A program made the position numbers and the translations under genes. Below, piece by piece: positions 50,769 through 59,401 of a DNA stretch of 64,000 nucleotides. Each line of letters starts with the position of its first letter. The first letter of the stretch is position 1. The DNA is from JAPPHY01 sp034423135 (GTDB taxonomy: Bacteria; Chloroflexota; Dehalococcoidia; Lucifugimonadales; UBA2985), in contig DAOUJC010000021.1 in the NCBI GenBank assembly GCA_034423135.1, forward strand, positions 1-64,000, in the 5' to 3' direction. The notes under the pieces were generated by a model. The model saw only the letters and a program-made list of their open reading frames with translations. It was not told the DNA's origin and did no database searches.

Positions 50769-51696
50769 GCCTGCCACCGCGCCGGGTGCCGCGCTGCAGC
50801 GCACGGTTGAGCAGCGCGCTGGTCTGCTCTCCGCGCACCATCTCTACGTCCTCGCGGTACTTCAGCATGACGCCCAGTGTGTCATCGATGACCGAAGGGC
50901 TGAGCTCAGTCTCGTTCAGGCTCACCAGCGCGGCCGTCCAGTCGAGCGTCTCGGCGACGCCCGGCACCTTGTACAGCTCAGTGCTCCGCAGCTCCTGCAC
51001 GAAAGCAGTCACCTGCTCCGCCAGCTTCTGCTCGGCGGCCGGCACCTTGCTCCGCACGATCTGCATCTCCTTGTCGAGATCGGGGTAATCGATCCAATAG
51101 TAGAGGCAACGCCGTTTTAGGGCGTCGTGGATCTCGCGAGTGCGGTTGGAGGTGATGACCACGACCGGCGGCTCGGCCGCCGTGTAGGTGCCGACCTCCG
51201 GGATGGTTATCTGAAAGTCGGACAGCATCTCGAGGAGGTAGCCCTCGAACTCCTCGTCGGCGCGGTCAAGCTCGTCGATGAGCAGCACCGTGGGTCCACT
51301 GCTCTCCAGTGACTCGAGCAGTGGACGCTTGATGAGGAACTCCTCGCTGAAGAGCTCCTTCTCCGCGTCCTTCCGCTCAACGCCGCCCGCGGCCTCCAGC
51401 AGCCTGATGTGGAGCAGCTGGCGCGAGTAGTTCCACTCGTAGACCGCCTGGCTGACGTCGAGCCCCTCGTAGCACTGCAGACGTATCAACCGTGCGCCGA
51501 GCGCGGAGGACAACGCCTTCGCGACCTCTGTCTTGCCAACGCCGGCCTCGCCTTCCAGAAACAGCGGCCTCCGCAGCTGCAGGGCCAGGTAGACGGACAT
51601 GGCCAGGCCGCGATCCGCTACGTACAGCTCCTTGCGAAGCGCGGCCTGAAGGTCGTCAACCGAAGCCGGCATGGGAGCGACTGGAGGTTGCTCCAA
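50761..51696 (-). CDS. coxD: CoxD-like MoxR-family AAA+ ATPase
   Basis: 311 residues. Walker A GEAGVGKT (49-56), Walker B VLLIDELDRAD (about 137), sensor 1 VVITSNRTREI and arginine-finger region ALKRRCLYYWIDYP are present. MoxR ATPases act with VWA partners as chaperones for metal insertion. TTG 51696 is preferred because AGGAGG lies nine bases upstream; ATG 51672 has no site. Confidence 0.87.
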   Translation of the reverse strand: MEQPPVAPMPASVDDLQAALRKELYVADRGLAMSVYLALQLRRPLFLEGEAGVGKTEVAKALSSALGARLIRLQCYEGLDVSQAVYEWNYSRQLLHIRLLEAAGGVERKDAEKELFSEEFLIKRPLLESLESSGPTVLLIDELDRADEEFEGYLLEMLSDFQITIPEVGTYTAAEPPVVVITSNRTREIHDALKRRCLYYWIDYPDLDKEMQIVRSKVPAAEQKLAEQVTAFVQELRSTELYKVPGVAETLDWTAALVSLNETELSPSVIDDTLGVMLKYREDVEMVRGEQTSALLNRALQRGTRRGGRRG

Positions 51697-51742
51697 ATTC
51701 TGCGTCCTCCTGGATGCTGCGATCCGGCGCGCCCGTGAGCGC

Positions 51743-52609
51743 TTATCCCGCCCGCGACGCCGCGATGCCCAGGGCTCGGCGCAGGTAGACCGCCGCCATC
51801 GCCCTGCGGTACTCGTCGGAGGCGAAGATGTCGCTCATGGGGTCGCCCGTGAAGTCGGCGGCCACCGCGGCCGCAGCCGCGTCCAGCGCGCCCTCACCCA
51901 GGTCAGAGCCAACCAGCGCCGCCTCGACCGACGATGCTCTGGTCGGCGTGGTCTCCACGCCGCCTATCACCACGCTCGCCGACGAGCAGCTGCCTCCATC
52001 CACTCCGACTATCACTGCGACGCCGACGACAGCGTAGCGCGAGGCGGGATGCGGGAACTTGACGTACGCGGAGCCACAACCAGCCGCAAGAGCCGGCACT
52101 GAAACGCCGGTCAGTATCTCGTTGTCCTGCAGCGCGTTCTCCAGCAGGCCCGTCGGAAAGTCGGACGCGGCTATGCTGCGCTCGCCGCCCGGCCCGCTGA
52201 CGTTGTACGTCGCGCCCAGGGCGGTCAGGGCCGTCGGCGGGTCGGAGGCCGGATCGCCGTGCGACACGTTGCCTCCAATGGTACCGCGGTTGCGCACCGC
52301 CGGGTCGCCCACGACGCCCGCTGCCTCCGCCAGGACCTGCGCGTTGGCCTGCACCAGGTCGCTCGATGCGATGGTTGCGAAGTTCGTCAGCGCGCCGATG
52401 ACCAGCGAGCCGCCCTCCAGGCTGATGCCCCTCAGCGCATCGATGTGTCCGATGTCCACGAGAGCCTCTGGCACTGCCAGGCGGAGCTTCATGGCCGGTA
52501 TCAGGCTGTGGCCGCCGGCCAGGACCTTTGCGCCCTCGTTGGCGGCGAGCAGCTGCACTGCCTCAGCCACGGAACCTGCGCGATGGTAGTTTGTGTTGGC
52601 TGGAAACAT
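51743..52609 (-). CDS. coxM: FAD-binding medium subunit of a molybdenum hydroxylase
   Basis: 288 residues with both FAD motifs of the CoxM/xanthine dehydrogenase family: AGGHS (31-35) and TIGGNVSHGDPASD (110-123), followed by the C-terminal CO_deh_flav_C region (PHPASRYAVVGVAV). It passes electrons from the Fe-S subunit to an acceptor. GGAGG lies seven bases before ATG 52609; the coxL stop is just upstream. Confidence 0.9.
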   Translation of the reverse strand: MFPANTNYHRAGSVAEAVQLLAANEGAKVLAGGHSLIPAMKLRLAVPEALVDIGHIDALRGISLEGGSLVIGALTNFATIASSDLVQANAQVLAEAAGVVGDPAVRNRGTIGGNVSHGDPASDPPTALTALGATYNVSGPGGERSIAASDFPTGLLENALQDNEILTGVSVPALAAGCGSAYVKFPHPASRYAVVGVAVIVGVDGGSCSSASVVIGGVETTPTRASSVEAALVGSDLGEGALDAAAAAVAADFTGDPMSDIFASDEYRRAMAAVYLRRALGIAASRAG

Positions 52610-52612
52610 GGT

Positions 52613-54967
52613 CTAGCCTCCGTTCCTGGCGTCTTGCATGGCCCGCCACACCTTCTCTGGCGTCAACGGCATGTCGATGCGCGTGATTCCCAGCGGCCGC
52701 AGGGCGTCCATAACCGCGTTGTAGACCGTGGGCGTGGATGCGATGGTCCCGGCCTCGCCGACACCCTTCACGCCGAGCGGGTGATGGGGCGAAGGCGTGG
52801 TGTTGGATTGCACCTCTATGTCCGGCAGACCGTCTGCGCGGGGCAACGCGTAGTCCAGCATCGTGCCGGTCAGGGGCTGGCCGCTCTCGTCGTAGACGAC
52901 GCCCTCCCACAGCACCGGCCCCACGCCCTGCGCGACGCCTCCGTGCACCTGACCTTCCACGATCATCGGGTTGATCTGCACGCCGCAATCGTCGACGGCG
53001 ACGTACTTCTGCAGATCGATCTGGCCTGTCGCCGGGTCAACCTCCACGACCGCCAGGTGCGCACCGAACGGGTACGTGAAGTTGGGCGGGTCGTAGAAGG
53101 CGCTGGCCTCCAGGCCGGGCTCCATGCCCTCCGGCATGTCCCAGGCCACGTTTGCCATGAGCGCAATGTCCTGGATAGTCTTGTGCTGGTCGGGCGACCC
53201 CCGCACGAAGAACCGCCCGTCCTCGTACTCGATGTCCTCGGTGGCGGCCTCCAGCAGGTGCGCGGCCAGCGCCCTGGACTTGTCCTTGATCTTGCGCGTC
53301 GCCAGCGTGACCGCCGCGCCGGACACCGCCGTGGTGCGGCTGCCGTACGTGCCCCAGCCCATCGGGGTGAGGTCCGTGTCGCCGTGGATGACCTCGACGT
53401 CGTCCACGTCCACGCCAACCTCGCCGGCCACGATCTGTGCGAAGGTGGTCTCCTCACCCTGTCCGTGAGGCGACGAGCCGACCATCACGTTCACCTTCCC
53501 CGTGGGATGGAAGCGGACGATTGCGCTCTCCCAGAGCCCGCCCTGGAATCCGACTGCGCCCGCAACCTGCGAAGGCCCAAGGCCGCATATCTCGACGTAC
53601 GTGGATACGCCGACGCCCACCAATCGTCCTTCCTCGCGTGCCGCCGTCTGTGCCTCGCGCAGCGACGAGTAGCCCGCGGCGTCCAGCGCGGAGTCGAGAG
53701 TTGCCTCGTAGTCCCCACTGTCGTAGGTAATGCCGGTGGCAACGTCGTGCCCGTTCTCGAACTTCGGTATGAGGTTCTTGCGGCGCACCTCCACCGGGTC
53801 CATGCCCAACTCGGCCGCCAGCACGTCCACCAGCCGCTCGATGAGCGTCGTGGCCTCCGGTCGGCCCGCGCCGCGGTAGGCGTCGACGGGTGTGCCGTTG
53901 TTGAACACGCCGTAGATGGTTCCGCTGATGTTGGGTATGTCGTAGGCGCCGGAGTACATCAGGCCGTGCAGGATGGTCGGCACGCCCGGGGCCGCGGTCG
54001 AGAGATAGGCACCAAGGCCCGCGTAGACCGTGGTGCGCAGGCCGGTGATCCTGCCGTCGGCAGTGGACGCCATCTCCACCTCTTCGATGTGGTCGCGGCC
54101 CTGCGTGGTGGCGAGGTAGTTCTCGCTCCTCGTCTCCGTCCACTTGACCGGCACGCCCAGGCGCATGGCGCAGAACGCCGTGATGGCTTCGTCCGGGTAG
54201 TAGGGAATCTTGCTGCCGAATCCCCCGCCAACCTCCGGCGCGATGACCCTAATCCTGTGCTCGGGAACGCCGGTCACCACGGAGGTTAGGAACCGTGCGA
54301 TGTGCGGGTTCTGCGAGGTGTTCCACAGCGTGAGCTCGCCGGTGGCGCCCACCCACTGCGCAACCGCCGAGCGCGGCTCCATTGGGTTGGCGATCAGCCT
54401 CGGCAGCGTGATCACGTCGCTCACGGTCACGTCCGCCTCTGCGAATGCTGCGTCCGTGTCGCCTCCGGCCACCGCCCACGTGAAGGCGAGATTGTTGGGC
54501 GCGTCGTCGTGCAGCTGTGGTGCGCCTTCCTGTGCGGCCTCCTTGGGGTTGAGCACCGCGTCCAGAGGCTCGTACTCAACCGATATGTGCTCCAGGGCGT
54601 CCTCCGCCTGGTAGCGAGTCTCCGCGACCACCACCGCCACCGCGTCGCCGACGTACCGCACGCGATCCTTCGCGATGGCGGGATGCGCGGGCGTCTTGAG
54701 GTCGGAGTTGGGAATCAGCCAGGCGCAGGGAAGGCCGTTGAGCGCGCCCTCCGTGTCCGCGCCCGTGTACACAGCGATCACGCCCGGCTGAGCGGCCGCC
54801 GCGCTTGTGTCAATCGACTTGATGTTTGCGTGGGCGTACATGCTGCGAAGGATCGCCGCATGCACCATGCCGGGCAGCTTGATGTCGTCCGTGTAGGACG
54901 CCCTGCCCGTGATGAGTCTTGGGTCCTCTCGCCTGCGTATGCCTGAACTGAATACTCGTGTTGTCAT
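52613..54967 (-). CDS. coxL: Large molybdopterin subunit, form-II CoxL-like hydroxylase
   Basis: 784 residues of the xanthine-oxidase fold: RREDPRLITGRASYTDDI, GGGFGSKIPYYPDE, the active-site loop AYRGAGR (363-369) and the C-terminal LGVKGVGEAGTI with the catalytic glutamate. True form-I CO dehydrogenase has AYxCSFR with the Cu-binding cysteine; here the loop is the form-II AYRGAGR, so CO oxidation is uncertain and another aromatic or aldehyde-type substrate is possible. It lies between coxS and coxM with 3-base gaps. Confidence 0.9.
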   Translation of the reverse strand: MTTRVFSSGIRRREDPRLITGRASYTDDIKLPGMVHAAILRSMYAHANIKSIDTSAAAAQPGVIAVYTGADTEGALNGLPCAWLIPNSDLKTPAHPAIAKDRVRYVGDAVAVVVAETRYQAEDALEHISVEYEPLDAVLNPKEAAQEGAPQLHDDAPNNLAFTWAVAGGDTDAAFAEADVTVSDVITLPRLIANPMEPRSAVAQWVGATGELTLWNTSQNPHIARFLTSVVTGVPEHRIRVIAPEVGGGFGSKIPYYPDEAITAFCAMRLGVPVKWTETRSENYLATTQGRDHIEEVEMASTADGRITGLRTTVYAGLGAYLSTAAPGVPTILHGLMYSGAYDIPNISGTIYGVFNNGTPVDAYRGAGRPEATTLIERLVDVLAAELGMDPVEVRRKNLIPKFENGHDVATGITYDSGDYEATLDSALDAAGYSSLREAQTAAREEGRLVGVGVSTYVEICGLGPSQVAGAVGFQGGLWESAIVRFHPTGKVNVMVGSSPHGQGEETTFAQIVAGEVGVDVDDVEVIHGDTDLTPMGWGTYGSRTTAVSGAAVTLATRKIKDKSRALAAHLLEAATEDIEYEDGRFFVRGSPDQHKTIQDIALMANVAWDMPEGMEPGLEASAFYDPPNFTYPFGAHLAVVEVDPATGQIDLQKYVAVDDCGVQINPMIVEGQVHGGVAQGVGPVLWEGVVYDESGQPLTGTMLDYALPRADGLPDIEVQSNTTPSPHHPLGVKGVGEAGTIASTPTVYNAVMDALRPLGITRIDMPLTPEKVWRAMQDARNGG

Positions 54968-54970
54968 GGC

Positions 54971-55453
54971 CTAACCACCTCTCATCGTCTCGGCGGCGTC
55001 TTCGACCGCCCGCACGATATTCTGGTAGCCCGTGCACCGGCAGATGTTGCCCTCCAGGCCGTGGCGGATCTCCTCGCGCGTTGGCGAGGGGTTGTTCCTC
55101 AGCAACGCGTCGGCGGCGATGATCATCCCCGGCGTGCAGAACCCGCACTGCAGTGCGTGGTTGTTCCAGAACGCCTCCTGGAGCGGGTGCAGGTTGGCGC
55201 CGTCGGCAAACCCCTCGATGGTCGTCACAGAGCAGCCCGACGCCTGCGCGGTGAGCACGGTGCAAGCCTTGGCTGTTGCGCCGTCCAGCACCACCGTGCA
55301 GGTGCCGCACTGGCTCGTGTCGCACCCGACCTTGGTACCCGTAAGCCCCGCGTTCTCCCGGATGAAGTGGACAAGAAGCTGGCGAGACTCAACCTCCCCG
55401 CTGTATGACCTTCCGTTGATCGATAGCTCCACTGGTATCTTCAACTTAATCAC
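54971..55453 (-). CDS. coxS: [2Fe-2S] small subunit of the molybdenum hydroxylase
   Basis: 160 residues with two Fe-S clusters: the plant-type set C44, C49, C52, C64 (CDTSQCGTC) and the second set C103, C106, C138, C140 (CGFC, CRC). GTG 55453 overlaps a GGGGG run; TTG 55444, nine bases after AAGGGG, may be the true start. First gene of the S-L-M-D-E operon, with a promoter about 50 bases upstream. Confidence 0.9.
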   Translation of the reverse strand: MIKLKIPVELSINGRSYSGEVESRQLLVHFIRENAGLTGTKVGCDTSQCGTCTVVLDGATAKACTVLTAQASGCSVTTIEGFADGANLHPLQEAFWNNHALQCGFCTPGMIIAADALLRNNPSPTREEIRHGLEGNICRCTGYQNIVRAVEDAAETMRGG

Positions 55454-55503
55454 CCCCTTGACGCACTGCCTAGGCTCAGCGCAGACTTGGGCCTATGGCG
55501 GCA

Positions 55504-55532
55504 AGTTTAGCAAACGCCGACTGCGTTGACAA
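55504..55532 (-). promoter_or_regulatory. Promoter of the coxSLMDE operon
   Basis: On the minus strand TTGTCA (55532-55527), 17-base spacer, TAAACT (55509-55504) with an extended TGC before it. Confidence 0.65.
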
Positions 55533-55592
55533 TGCAATTTCGCTTCTCAAAAGGCGCTTCACATGCGATTCCGAAGCAGCGAAATCAACCAC

Positions 55593-55621
55593 TGCACAAT
55601 TCGCCCGCTCCCTGCTATAGT
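55593..55621 (+). promoter_or_regulatory. Promoter giving a leaderless coxG transcript
   Basis: TGCACA (55593-55598), 17-base spacer, extended -10 TGCTATAGT ending at 55621. Six bases separate it from the GTG start, so +1 falls on the start codon. Confidence 0.6.
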
Positions 55622-55627
55622 TTCCCC

Positions 55628-56074
55628 GTGAAGATCAGCGGCACATACAGATTCGACGCGGCGCCCGAACGCGTCTGGGACGCGCTCCTGGACCCGGAGG
55701 TCGTGAGGGACTGCATCCCCGGCGTGCAGGACTTCGCAGCCGTCACGCCTGACAGCTACCGGGTTGAAGTCGGCGTGAAGGTGGGCGTCTTCTCCGGCTC
55801 ACTCACAGGCACGTTGGAGATCTTCGACAAGCAGCCTATCACCTCGTACCGCATGGGCGTCCGTGGCGCCGGCCCCATGACGAACCTCGCCGGCGATGCG
55901 CTGGTCTCGCTCGCTGATGACGGCGACGCCACCACGGTCACGGTGGACGGCGACGTGACCGTGACGGGCGCGCTGGCGCGCGTTGGGCAGCGGTTCATCA
56001 GCAGCGCCGCCAAGTCGCAGTTCGACCACTTCTTCGGGAGGCTGAGCGAGAAGGTGGCGCAAGGTGAGAGCTGA
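55628..56074 (+). CDS. coxG: CoxG-like SRPBCC protein
   Basis: 148 residues. The CoxG pattern is clear: ISGTYRFDAAPERVWDALLDPEVVRDCIPG, then GPMTNLAGDALVSL and ARVGQRFISSAAKSQFDHFF. In Oligotropha, CoxG helps anchor CO dehydrogenase at the membrane; in other bacteria homologues bind lipophilic ligands such as quinones. It is divergent from the cox operon. GTG 55628 is chosen because conserved sequence starts there and the -10 box leaves no room for a longer N-terminus. Confidence 0.85.
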   Translation: MKISGTYRFDAAPERVWDALLDPEVVRDCIPGVQDFAAVTPDSYRVEVGVKVGVFSGSLTGTLEIFDKQPITSYRMGVRGAGPMTNLAGDALVSLADDGDATTVTVDGDVTVTGALARVGQRFISSAAKSQFDHFFGRLSEKVAQGES

Positions 56075-56245
56075 GGCGTGCTGCGTTCGGCATGCACTTT
56101 ACTGTGCAGCGCTGTTGTGTGCGCGCATTCACTGTTCACACTGAGAAGAATGCCACGCGCCGTGACGCGAGCGAACTCAACCTCCCGCGGCGACATTGAG
56201 CGAGGCATGGCCAGACCCGGACTCGCACCGTAAATCGAGGACGCC

Positions 56246-57556
56246 TTGAGCAAGAGCGCTTCCAAGACCGCAATCCCACCCCTGATAAAGCGGAACACGG
56301 CGTATCTGGCGTCGTCGCAGGCCTTCAACGGCGCAGGCCAGCAGATGGTGCCGACTCTCGGCCCTGTGCTGGTCACGCAGATGATAGGCTCGGCCGCCCT
56401 AGCCGGTATCGGCTCCAGCATCACCGGCCTCAGCCGGTTGATCGTCGCCTACCCCATCGGCAGGTTCACCGACGCCTACGGCAGGCGCGCGGGCGTCATC
56501 CTGGGGCTTCTGCTGGTGGGCTCTGGCGCGGTAGTAACCGGCATCGCTGCGATGGCGCAGTCGTTCCCCGCCTTTGTCGCAGGCATACTGGTGCTCGGGC
56601 TGGGAACTGGAGCGGTCCAGCAGCTTCGAGTAGCGGCTGCGGACATGTACCCACCTCACCGCCGCGCGGAGGGACTGGGCATAGTCCTCACCGGATCGCT
56701 CGTGGGTGCGCTTGCCAGCCCGCTCCTCATCAAGGCCGCGGAGACCTTCGCCGGTGACTTAGGAATCGAGCCGATTGCGCTCGCATGGTTCTTCGTCCCG
56801 ATAGTCGTCGTGATGAGCATGTTCCTGGTGCTTCGTGTACGACCGGACCCCAAGGAGATCGCCTCCCGGCTGGGCGACTTCTATCCTGACTACACGCCGC
56901 CCGATACGCCTTTGCAGGCCTCCGGCAAGGTCGGTCTTCTACACTTCATGCGTCACTACCCCAAGCTGACCGCGTTCATAACCATGTTCGCCGCGCAGGG
57001 CAACATGAACATGATGATGGCCATGACTGCGCTCGCCCTGAACCACCACGGCCACACTCTGTCCGCGATCTCCGTGTCCGTGGCCATTCACGTGATGGGG
57101 ATGTTCGGGTTCTCCCTGCCTCTGGGTCGGCTTGCAGACAGGATTGGCCGGAGGAACGTGATGCTGCTGGGTCTCGTCCTAGCCTCGGCGGGCTCGTGGC
57201 TAGTGGTCGCCACGCCTGCCTACGCGGTCATAACCGCCGGCACGTTCTTCGTGGGGCTGGGCTGGTCGTGTGTGAACATAGCAGCGACGGCCCTCTACGC
57301 GGACACGACCAACCCCGCCGAGCGCGGCCGCGTGATCGGCGCCAACGATACGTTCACGGCCGCCGCCGCCATCAGCACGCCGCTTGTCGGAGGTGTTGTG
57401 GTCGAGTACCTGGGATTGACCGTTCTGGGGTTCGTAGGAATGTCCCTGATGACGCCTCCGCTGGTGCTGCTGCTCAGGCTCAGGGAGCCCATTCCAGGCG
57501 TCTTCGAGGACGGAGTGAAGGACGAAGCACCTTCCGCCCAGGGCCGGGCAGGCTGA
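56246..57556 (+). CDS. MFS transporter, 12-helix
   Basis: 436 residues. Motif A is GRFTDAYGRRAGVI, with a second-half copy GRLADRIGRRNVM. RAEGLGIVLTGSLVGALASP in TM5 resembles motif C. It looks like a drug/metabolite efflux-type MFS protein; the substrate is unknown. TTG 56246 has GAGGA five bases upstream. Confidence 0.82.
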   Translation: MSKSASKTAIPPLIKRNTAYLASSQAFNGAGQQMVPTLGPVLVTQMIGSAALAGIGSSITGLSRLIVAYPIGRFTDAYGRRAGVILGLLLVGSGAVVTGIAAMAQSFPAFVAGILVLGLGTGAVQQLRVAAADMYPPHRRAEGLGIVLTGSLVGALASPLLIKAAETFAGDLGIEPIALAWFFVPIVVVMSMFLVLRVRPDPKEIASRLGDFYPDYTPPDTPLQASGKVGLLHFMRHYPKLTAFITMFAAQGNMNMMMAMTALALNHHGHTLSAISVSVAIHVMGMFGFSLPLGRLADRIGRRNVMLLGLVLASAGSWLVVATPAYAVITAGTFFVGLGWSCVNIAATALYADTTNPAERGRVIGANDTFTAAAAISTPLVGGVVVEYLGLTVLGFVGMSLMTPPLVLLLRLREPIPGVFEDGVKDEAPSAQGRAG

Positions 57557-57581
57557 TCCACTCCGCTTACGGACGCGTGCC

Positions 57582-58157
57582 CTACGGATCCTCTGCCCTG
57601 CTCTCCATTTGTGCTGCGTTGACCTGGCCATCCACGGCGGCCCACGCAAGGCTCGCCAGCACCAGCAGCGGGTTCAGGAACTGCCAGGCGTCTCCGTAGT
57701 CGACGAGGTAGGCATTGGCAAACAGGGCGGCTCCCAACGCCGCCGAAACGACTGCGCCCACTCGCGCCGCAAGATCGCCCGAACGCCATAGTGCCACGGC
57801 AGCTACGCTCGAACAGGCGATGAAGAGCGGATTCACGGTGCGCCACACGTCACCGCCGTAGTCGCCGAACACGCCGCTGTACGCGTTGGCGAACACCACC
57901 ACGGTCAGCGCACCAAGCGCCAGGCTCCGCACCCAGTAGACGCGGCGGGTGCTCAGCCATACCCACCATGCGCCACCGATGCTAAGGAGCAACGCTCCGG
58001 CCTGCCACAGCTTCCACGGCCAGTACGGCACCGACATCCCGTCCGGGTCGACGAGCACTGTCCTTTCCGCCCAGGCGAATGTTGCCAGGAACACGAATGC
58101 CACTGCCGCCAGTGCGGGAATCGGCTGCAAGTCTCTGGGCGCGATCATCTTCAACAT
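57582..58157 (-). CDS. Small membrane protein with an internal duplication
   Basis: 191 residues and about six helices. Two halves repeat a pattern: VVFANAYSGVFGDYGGDVWRTVNPL and ALFANAYLVDYGDAWQFLNPL. The repeated FANAY and D-W-x3-NPL motifs suggest a tandem duplication of a two-helix unit. Family not recognised. It converges with the MFS gene, 25 bases away. Confidence 0.65.
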   Translation of the reverse strand: MLKMIAPRDLQPIPALAAVAFVFLATFAWAERTVLVDPDGMSVPYWPWKLWQAGALLLSIGGAWWVWLSTRRVYWVRSLALGALTVVVFANAYSGVFGDYGGDVWRTVNPLFIACSSVAAVALWRSGDLAARVGAVVSAALGAALFANAYLVDYGDAWQFLNPLLVLASLAWAAVDGQVNAAQMESRAEDP

Positions 58158-58525
58158 TGGCCGTACCTACTGTTGTGTAGTATTGTTGCGCACTATTGTC
58201 GTGAGGCCGCCTGCGCGGATCGACGCGCTGCGGCATCCGCGCACACTCTACCACAGTAATGTCCCTCCGCGCCGCGTGAATGTCGGATTCGGACCGGTCG
58301 ACGACTATCGATTATGTCCGGTTGGCCGGCCGTTCACGCAAGTCATCCGGCCCGGACGCAGCTACATGGTATGGCGTTCACCTTGCGAGTCGCAGTATAA
58401 TCATCTACCTGAGACTCCACGGTCTGACTGCCAGAGGCTCCAACGCAGGCTGCCCGCCCCTGGCTTCTACCGGTCGTTTCGCTCTGTAGCAGGAAATGAA
58501 TGGACCGCGCGGGAGATGGACCAAG
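58158..58525. other. Intergenic region without recognised gene
   Basis: 368 bases between divergent genes. Short frames here lack ribosome sites or motifs. Confidence 0.45.
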
Positions 58526-59218
58526 ATGATTGAATCGGACGCAATTCGCAGGACTGCACTCTTTCTGGTCCTGGCAGGACTGCTGTGGAACCTGATCGAG
58601 GCCGCCGTAGCTCTATGGGCAGGAAGCCGGGCCGGAAGCGTGGCCATACTGGCCTTCGGGCTGGACAGCATCATCGAGCTTCTCGCCGGCGCAGTGCTGA
58701 TGTGGCGTCTGGGGGCGCTTCGAGACGAGACGGAAGCGGAAGCCGCCGAGAACACCTCCCGAAGGCTGGTGGGGCTCAGTTTCTTCCTCCTTGCGGCCTA
58801 TGTGGTGCTGCACTCCGGCGCGAGCCTGCTGGGATGGCTGCCCGAGCCGGAGCCTAGTCTGGCCGGTGTACTCATCGTGGTGGCGAGCGCAGTGGTGATG
58901 ACCGGCCTCTACGTGGGCAAGATGAGGATCGCGAAACTCATCCAGTCCCGGTCGTTGAGAGCGGAGGCGATGGAGAGCCTGTTCTGCGACCTCCAGGACC
59001 TGACGATCCTGATTGGGCTGGGCCTGAACAGCTTGCTCTCCTGGTGGTGGGCCGATCCGGTTTCGGCCCTGTTACTGGTCCCGCTGTTCATAAAGGAAGG
59101 CATAGAAAACGTGTCCGGGAACGGCGAGGAGCATAACGGTGAGCTGGTCAGGGTGTGCTTTTGCCACGGCTGCATCTTTGGCGTTCGCGATTGCAGACTG
59201 GAATGCTGCGTGGCATAG
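58526..59218 (+). CDS. CDF-like cation transporter
   Basis: 230 residues with the CDF membrane core: SVAILAFGLDSIIELLAG (TM2 with the metal-site Asp) and RAEAMESLFCDLQDLTILIG (TM5 region, where the usual His/Asp pair is altered). It lacks the CDF cytoplasmic domain and instead ends in a Cys-rich tail (CFCHGC, then DCRLECC) that may bind metal. ATG 58526 has GGGAG ten bases upstream; ATG 58496 is an alternative. Confidence 0.7.
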   Translation: MIESDAIRRTALFLVLAGLLWNLIEAAVALWAGSRAGSVAILAFGLDSIIELLAGAVLMWRLGALRDETEAEAAENTSRRLVGLSFFLLAAYVVLHSGASLLGWLPEPEPSLAGVLIVVASAVVMTGLYVGKMRIAKLIQSRSLRAEAMESLFCDLQDLTILIGLGLNSLLSWWWADPVSALLLVPLFIKEGIENVSGNGEEHNGELVRVCFCHGCIFGVRDCRLECCVA

Positions 59219-59315
59219 CGCCAGACTTGACGGCTAGCTGCGCCCGGCCCGGTTCCGCGCGGCGCCAACCAACGCGGCGGGCCGATCATGGGAAGGCTCC
59301 CTCTGTGTTCACAGC

Positions 59316-59345
59316 TTGATTGACGTTGGGATTGAATGGTAACAT
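59316..59345 (+). promoter_or_regulatory. Possible promoter of the PPC-domain protein gene
   Basis: TTGATT (59316-59321), 18-base spacer, TAACAT (59340-59345). It supports a start downstream of 59352, consistent with the TTG at 59402. Confidence 0.45.
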
Positions 59346-59401
59346 TTCGCAGCCTCAGCACAACGTTAGCACAGCGTATCAGAAAGGAGGGCTCGCCCAA
59401 A

